The notes below the pieces were generated by a model. The model did not search any database. It was not told where the DNA came from and saw only the letters and a program-made list of their open reading frames with translations. Position numbers and translations under genes: made by a program. Below are positions 4,920-8,946 of a DNA stretch of 8,946 bases, in pieces (the stretch's first letter is position 1; each line of letters opens with the position of its first letter). This stretch comes from a bacterium (lineage in GTDB: Bacteria > Actinomycetota > Acidimicrobiia > Acidimicrobiales > CATQHL01), in the NCBI GenBank assembly GCA_026713745.1, contig JAPONU010000120.1:1-8946 (forward strand). Reading direction: 5' to 3'.

Positions 4920-5780
4920 GTGATCGTCCTCGCCATCGTCATCCCGATCCTGGCCGCGGCAGGCCTCATCATCCTCATCGCCGCCTACCGCCGGCGCGAG
5001 GTGCGCTCGGCGGTGGGCCGGCTCTCGCGACGCACCCGGCTCCGTGACCGGCTGGCGCGCCGCGCCGAGGCGGCCACCGACGCCGCGCCGACAGGACGCG
5101 AGATCGAACGCGCCGCGGTGCTGGCGCGCCGCGCTCCCGACGACCTGCCGGCGGTCCCCACCCACGACGATGCTCCCTGGACGCCTCCCGATCCGGAGGA
5201 GGTCGGGTCCACCCGGCGGCAGTTCCTGAACCGCTCGATCGTGGGCTTCATGGGCCTGAGCATCACGGGATTCGGCGCTGCCGTGCTGGGCTTCCTCTGG
5301 CCGCCGTTCGTGACCGGCTTCGGTGCGGTCATCAACGCCGGCACCGTGGACAGCCTCAAGACCCAGGTGCGCGACGAGAATGGCTTCCTGAAGCTGCCCG
5401 AGGGGCGCATGTGGGTCACGGAGTATCCCCCCGGGGCTCTGGCGAGGGCCCGCGAGACGTACTCGCCCGCGGTCCTGGGCGGCATGGAGGCGGGGCTTGT
5501 GGCTCTGTACTGGAAGTGTCCACACCTGGGTTGCACCGTGCCGGAGTGCGTCAGCTCGCAGTGGTTCGAGTGCCCCTGCCACGGCTCCAAGTACAACCAG
5601 GTGGGCGAGAAGCGCGGCGGACCGGCGCCGCGTGGTATGGATCAATTCGCCACCTCGGTCAACGACCGCGGCGAGTTCCTCGTGGACACCGGCAAGATCG
5701 TTCAGGGCCCGCCCATCGGTACCAACACGACCAACCAGGAGGCGCAGGGTCCGCACTGCATCGGCGAGGCCACTGAGTAA
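4920..5780 (+). CDS. Rieske iron-sulfur protein of the bc complex
   Basis: The 286-residue product has both Rieske motifs: CPHLGC (200-205) and CPCHGS (218-223). By family knowledge C200, H202, C218 and H221 bind the 2Fe-2S cluster, and C205 and C220 form the disulfide. It takes the first electron from quinol at the Qo site and passes it to cytochrome c. There are two membrane helices: one at the extreme N-terminus (2-22) followed by RRR, and one at about 104-127 preceded by STRRQFL (97-103), which fits a twin-arginine signal. The Arg/Ala-rich loop between them (23-98) should be cytoplasmic. Extra cysteines are C210 and C280. The GTG start has GAGG 8 nt upstream. The stop TAA overlaps the ATG of the diheme cytochrome by one base. 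Confidence 0.96.
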   Translation: MIVLAIVIPILAAAGLIILIAAYRRREVRSAVGRLSRRTRLRDRLARRAEAATDAAPTGREIERAAVLARRAPDDLPAVPTHDDAPWTPPDPEEVGSTRRQFLNRSIVGFMGLSITGFGAAVLGFLWPPFVTGFGAVINAGTVDSLKTQVRDENGFLKLPEGRMWVTEYPPGALARARETYSPAVLGGMEAGLVALYWKCPHLGCTVPECVSSQWFECPCHGSKYNQVGEKRGGPAPRGMDQFATSVNDRGEFLVDTGKIVQGPPIGTNTTNQEAQGPHCIGEATE

Positions 5781-6994
5781 TGCCACCGGTGCTCGGCGAT
5801 TTCGGTGTCTTCGCGGCGTCCACCCAGCGGACCATTGGCGTGGTCATCGGGGTGCTGGCCATCGGCGGCTTCCTGCTCTACTGGATCTTCAACTGGTTCT
5901 CCGGCCGCGCCGAGACGGGTGCGGAGATCGAGCTGGCCCCCAACCGCAAGCCACTTCCCGACGACGCGGAGATGGAGGGCCGCCGGCTGGACCAGGGTCT
6001 CATGGCCGGGCTGGTGTGCATCGTGATCATCGCCATCGCGCTGCCGCTGTACTGGCTGGGCGAACCGGGTCGCCACGACGGCCTCATCGTGGTCAGCGAC
6101 GAGGCCGCGATGCACCGCGGCGAGCACCTCTACGAGGAGCGCTGCGCCACCTGCCACGGCTCGGTGGACGGGCCCGGCGGTCTGCGCGACCACACCCTCG
6201 TGGACAACAACGGCCTGTTCCTGGCGCAGGTGCAGTGGAAGGTGCCCTCGCTGGGTGCCGTCCTCTACCGCTACTCCACCGAGGAGGTGCGCTACGTGAT
6301 GGAGTACGGGCGCCCCAACACGCCCATGCCGGCGTGGGGCATCGCCGGCGGCGGCCCGTTCACCACCCAGCAGATCGACGACGTCATCGTCTACATGGAG
6401 CACGAGCAGATCGAGGTCCCCGAGGTCCGCCAGCGGTCCCAGGACGGCATCGCCAGCACGGCCCGGGAGATGGCCAGAGAGCAACTCGGCGAGGCCGCCA
6501 CGGCCACCGACATCGGTGCGGCCGCACAGCAGATCCTGGCCGATGCCGCCGACGACCCGGTCGGGATGGGCGAGTTGCTGTTCAACAACGCCGCCGACGG
6601 CGGGGTTTATGGCTGCGCCCGCTGCCACACGCCCGGATGGTCCTACGACGCCGCCGAGGTGGCTGCGCAGAACCCGCTGGTGCCCGCCGAGATCGCCGGC
6701 GGCGGGGCATTCGGCCCGCCGCTCAGCAACGGCGCCACCACCCGCCAGTTCGACACGGCCGCCGAACACGAGGAATTCGTCAAGACAGGCAGCCAGAACG
6801 GCATCAAGTACGGCAACTTCGGCCAAGGCGACGGCGGCGGGCAGATGCCGTCGTTCGGCACCTGCGTGGCCGACCGTGACGCCGGCGATCTGGAGTACAT
6901 CAGCCGCATCGAGTTCTGTCTCACACACGGCCCCGAGGGCATGCTGACGCCGGAGCAGATCGCCGCCATCGTGGCGTACGAGCGGCAGCTGTAG
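5780..6994 (+). CDS. Diheme cytochrome c subunit of the bc complex
   Basis: A 404-residue protein with two haem c motifs, CATCH (122-126) and CARCH (279-283). Two N-terminal membrane helices lie at about 17-39 and 73-93, with a charged cytoplasmic loop between, so both haem domains are extracytoplasmic. Likely axial methionines are M183 (TPMPAWG) and M356 (GQMPSFG). The two domains are joined by an Ala/Glu-rich linker (about 215-260). Two further cysteines in the second domain (C362, C380) could form a disulfide. It would take electrons from the Rieske cluster and pass them to an oxidase or soluble cytochrome, the job QcrC does in other actinobacteria. QcrC, however, usually has its anchor at the C-terminus and closer haem domains. 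Translation is probably coupled to the Rieske gene. Confidence 0.93.
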   Translation: MPPVLGDFGVFAASTQRTIGVVIGVLAIGGFLLYWIFNWFSGRAETGAEIELAPNRKPLPDDAEMEGRRLDQGLMAGLVCIVIIAIALPLYWLGEPGRHDGLIVVSDEAAMHRGEHLYEERCATCHGSVDGPGGLRDHTLVDNNGLFLAQVQWKVPSLGAVLYRYSTEEVRYVMEYGRPNTPMPAWGIAGGGPFTTQQIDDVIVYMEHEQIEVPEVRQRSQDGIASTAREMAREQLGEAATATDIGAAAQQILADAADDPVGMGELLFNNAADGGVYGCARCHTPGWSYDAAEVAAQNPLVPAEIAGGGAFGPPLSNGATTRQFDTAAEHEEFVKTGSQNGIKYGNFGQGDGGGQMPSFGTCVADRDAGDLEYISRIEFCLTHGPEGMLTPEQIAAIVAYERQL

Positions 6995-7004
6995 CGGGCG
7001 GGCC

Positions 7005-8219
7005 ATGGGAATGCACGCGCTCGTAACCCTCGGCGGGATCAGCTGGGACCCGGAGCTCCGCGGCCTCCTGACGGTGGCCCTGGCCGCGACCCTGCTGGTG
7101 GGGACCGTGTGGTTGCTGCTGGTGCTGAACACCGGCGTGCGTCTCGGCTCGCTGCTGGCGCTGGCGGGGCTGTTCGGCTGGTTCACCATCATGGCGATCA
7201 TCTGGTGGTTGCAGGGCATCGGCTACGCCGGCGACGCGCCCAGGTGGGAGTACGAGGGAACGTTCTCGGATCCCGCGGGCGCCGAGCTGACCGGAATCGA
7301 GGACGCCTTCGTGGCCACGGTGGGCGAGTTGCCCGATCCCAACTGCGAGACCGGGCAGATCTTCCCCGTCGCCGAGACCGGTTGGACCTTCTCAGCGCCG
7401 AGGTACGGCTGTCTCCCCCGGGCCATCGCGCTGGCTCTGCACTATTCGGGTCCCGACCGCGCCGAGGTGCGGGCCGCCGTCGCCACCGTGGACAGCGACA
7501 CCATCCGCGCCCGGTTGGTCGAGCGCAACAGCCTGCTGTCCCCCGAGGATCCCCGCTACCTGGACGAGGCGGCTCTTGAGGCCCGCTTCGACGAGCAGGT
7601 GGCGGCGGAGGCCAACCGCATCGATCACCTGTCGCTGAGCGCGTTGGCGGCCGCGGCGCCGCAGGTCATCGACTGGGCCGAGACGCTCGGCTATATCGAC
7701 GTGGGGGATTGGAAGTTGCTGTCGACCGCTGAGTCCGGCGAGGCGACCGCCAGCGCCGAGGCCTTCCTCGTCGCGCGCGACACCTTCGCTTTCGTTCCGA
7801 CCACCGTCACGCTGCCCGACGGCAGCGAGGAGCCCTCGGTGAGCCCGCTGTTCGTCTTCGAGGACGTCTACGAGACGGGCGGCAAGCCGGCTCCCAGCGG
7901 TGGACTGTGGTCGCGGGTCGGCAACAAGATCACCAACTCGGCGCGCATCACCCATCCGCCGCACTACGCCGTCGTGCAGGCCCGCCCCGCGGTGCCGAAG
8001 GTCCAGGTCCTCGGGGAGGCCCCTCCCCTGCCGGAGCCGGATCGCAACGGTGAGACGTTCTCGATCGTCATGGTCCGCAACCTGGGCGACCTCCGGCTCG
8101 TGCCGGCGTTGGTGGCGATCGGTTCGGGCCTCATCTTCCTGACCCTGGTGCTCAGCCTGCACTGGCGCGACCAGCGATTCCGCCGGGAGCAGGAGGCCTT
8201 CGAGAGCGCTACGGCGTAG
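7005..8219 (+). CDS. Membrane protein of unknown function between the bc and nuo genes
   Basis: I do not recognise a family. The 404-residue product has two N-terminal membrane helices (about 20-41 and 47-70), a domain of about 290 residues, and a C-terminal helix (about 364-386) ending in a basic tail (HWRDQRFRREQE). The basic tail places the central domain outside the cytoplasm. That domain has no CxxCH, Rieske or Fe-S motif. It has two cysteines (C114, C136) that could form a disulfide, an acidic helical region (150-260), and HPPHYAVVQARP (317-328). It starts 10 nt after the diheme cytochrome gene; ATG 7011 is an alternative start two codons in. Its context suggests an accessory or assembly subunit of the bc complex, or a link to the cytochrome c partner. 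This is inference only. Confidence 0.85.
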   Translation: MGMHALVTLGGISWDPELRGLLTVALAATLLVGTVWLLLVLNTGVRLGSLLALAGLFGWFTIMAIIWWLQGIGYAGDAPRWEYEGTFSDPAGAELTGIEDAFVATVGELPDPNCETGQIFPVAETGWTFSAPRYGCLPRAIALALHYSGPDRAEVRAAVATVDSDTIRARLVERNSLLSPEDPRYLDEAALEARFDEQVAAEANRIDHLSLSALAAAAPQVIDWAETLGYIDVGDWKLLSTAESGEATASAEAFLVARDTFAFVPTTVTLPDGSEEPSVSPLFVFEDVYETGGKPAPSGGLWSRVGNKITNSARITHPPHYAVVQARPAVPKVQVLGEAPPLPEPDRNGETFSIVMVRNLGDLRLVPALVAIGSGLIFLTLVLSLHWRDQRFRREQEAFESATA

Positions 8220-8235
8220 ACAGGGGGAGAACGGA

Positions 8236-8730
8236 GTGGGCCAGTACCTCCCGGTCCTCGCCCTCGGCGTGCTGGCGGTGGTGTTCTGCGCCTTGAGCTT
8301 CGTGGCGTCGCGCCTGATGGCGCCGCGGCGGCCGACGAGGGCCAAGAACGCACCCTATGAGTGCGGCATCGTCTCGCAGTCCGAGATCCCCGAGCGGTTC
8401 CCGGTGCGCTTCTTCCTGGTGGCGATGATCTTCATCGTCTTCGACGTGGAGATCGTGTTCCTGTATCCGTGGGCGGTGACCCACGGCGCCCTCGGACTCT
8501 TCGGGCTCGTGGCGATCGGCATCTTCTCCTTCGCCGTCTTCGAGTCGTTCGTGTACCTCATCAGCAAGGGGGCGCTGGACTGGGGTCCACTGCGGGGCCA
8601 TCGCGCCGATCCCACCGTCGATGCGGCCCGCACCACCGCCGGTACCATCCGCCGCGTCCCGCCGGAGGATTCCCGACCGGGATTGCCCACCGCTGTGGCG
8701 GCCGTTCCGCCCTCGGGTGCCGAGTCATGA
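8236..8730 (+). CDS. nuoA: NADH-quinone oxidoreductase subunit A
   Basis: A small membrane subunit of NDH-1 (complex I) at the junction of the quinone chamber and membrane arm. The 164-residue product has three membrane helices (about 6-28, 60-82, 87-110). It carries the family signatures APYECG (39-44, loop Cys C43) and FFLVAMIFIVFDVEIVFLYPW (starting at 59, acidic D70 and E72). The core ends near residue 121; the last 43 or so residues form a Pro/Ala/Arg-rich tail that typical NuoA proteins of about 120 residues lack. The GTG start is supported by GGGGGAGA ending 5 nt upstream. It begins 16 nt after the preceding gene, so the nuo genes appear to continue the bc operon. Its stop overlaps the nuoB start as ATGA. 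Confidence 0.97.
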   Translation: MGQYLPVLALGVLAVVFCALSFVASRLMAPRRPTRAKNAPYECGIVSQSEIPERFPVRFFLVAMIFIVFDVEIVFLYPWAVTHGALGLFGLVAIGIFSFAVFESFVYLISKGALDWGPLRGHRADPTVDAARTTAGTIRRVPPEDSRPGLPTAVAAVPPSGAES

Positions 8731-8946
8731 ACTCCTCGCTGGCACCGGAGCCCGGGGCGCCGGATGCTGCGCCGCTGGGTGCCGCTTATGGCGGGTTGAC
8801 CGAGCTTCCCCACAACTTCGCTACGAGCCGCCTCGAGGAGGTCGTGAAGTGGTCGCGGGCACGCAGTTGCTGGCCGGCGACGTTCGGCCTCGCGTGCTGC
8901 GCCATCGAGATGATGGCCACGGGCGGTCCCCACTACGACATCGCCC
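8727..8946 (+). CDS. nuoB: NADH-quinone oxidoreductase subunit B, N-terminal part only
   Basis: Seventy-three residues are present before the window ends. After a variable N-terminus of about 40 residues, the sequence KWSRARSCWPATFGLACCAIEMMA (from 41) is the start of NuoB, with the tandem cysteines C57-C58 that bind cluster N2, the last Fe-S centre before quinone; HYD (69-71) follows. The remaining two N2 cysteines should lie downstream of the window. The ATG overlaps the nuoA stop by four bases (ATGA), so translation is probably coupled. There is no strong separate ribosome site. Confidence 0.96.
   Translation, partial: MNSSLAPEPGAPDAAPLGAAYGGLTELPHNFATSRLEEVVKWSRARSCWPATFGLACCAIEMMATGGPHYDIA

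Noticed and set aside
5497..6879. 460-codon plus-strand frame overlapping the Rieske and cytochrome c genes
   Set aside because: Its product is Arg/Pro/Gly-rich out-of-frame translation of two genes with certain identities.
5702..7219. Long open frame of 505 codons on the minus strand
   Set aside because: It lies opposite the Rieske end, the diheme cytochrome and the following gene, which carry clear motifs. The product is low-complexity and His/Val/Gly-rich without a recognisable domain, as expected of antisense frames in high-GC DNA.
5780..8219. Two adjacent genes of identical length (1215 bp each) as a possible duplication
   Set aside because: The products share no motifs: one has two CxxCH and two helices, the other none and three helices. 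Equal length is chance.

Overview
The window is high-GC DNA, dense in genes, with the actinobacterial habits of GTG/TTG starts and stop/start overlaps. It carries one respiratory-chain locus. The combination of a menaquinone-type prenyl reductase, a split b6-like cytochrome b, a ferredoxin gene inside the bc operon and a following nuo operon suggests an actinobacterium outside the Mycobacterium/Streptomyces type. Acidimicrobiia is my best guess, inferred from gene content rather than from a marker gene. No tRNA, rRNA, CRISPR array, insertion sequence or phage gene is visible.

Layout. Leftward operon (2062 down to 1): a membrane-anchored monoheme cytochrome c (1241-2062), followed with a 4-nt overlap by a geranylgeranyl-reductase-family flavoprotein (1-1244, cut by the window edge). 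The flavoprotein frame is unmistakable but has no ATG, GTG or TTG start. Divergent control region (2063-2264): contains a near-consensus CRP/GlxR-type palindrome (TGTGA-N6-TCACG, 2176-2191), possible -10 elements in both directions and two GC-rich inverted repeats. Rightward operon (2265 to the right edge): a four-helix membrane protein of unknown function, a 2[4Fe-4S] ferredoxin, cytochrome b N-terminal (b6-like) subunit, cytochrome b C-terminal (subunit IV-like) subunit, Rieske protein, diheme cytochrome c, a 404-residue membrane protein of unknown function, then nuoA and the start of nuoB. Gaps between the rightward genes are 1-overlap to 39 nt, so they look like one transcription unit.

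How the genes fit together. NDH-1 (nuoA, nuoB onward) would reduce menaquinone. The b6/IV/Rieske/diheme-c set would oxidise the quinol and pass electrons to cytochrome c, for which the divergently encoded monoheme cytochrome is a candidate acceptor. The prenyl reductase would adjust saturation of the quinone tail. The most interesting points are: (1) a b6f-type cytochrome b that keeps the Cys used for the extra n-side heme c, encoded directly after a ferredoxin gene, suggesting a possible ferredoxin input; (2) a Qo motif that reads APWY instead of PEWY; (3) a short peptide motif, (I/V)P-x-(H/Y)-LL-x-R, shared by the N-termini of two otherwise unrelated respiratory subunits and repeated inside one of them; (4) two uncharacterised membrane proteins built into the operon; (5) the missing start codon of the prenyl reductase.
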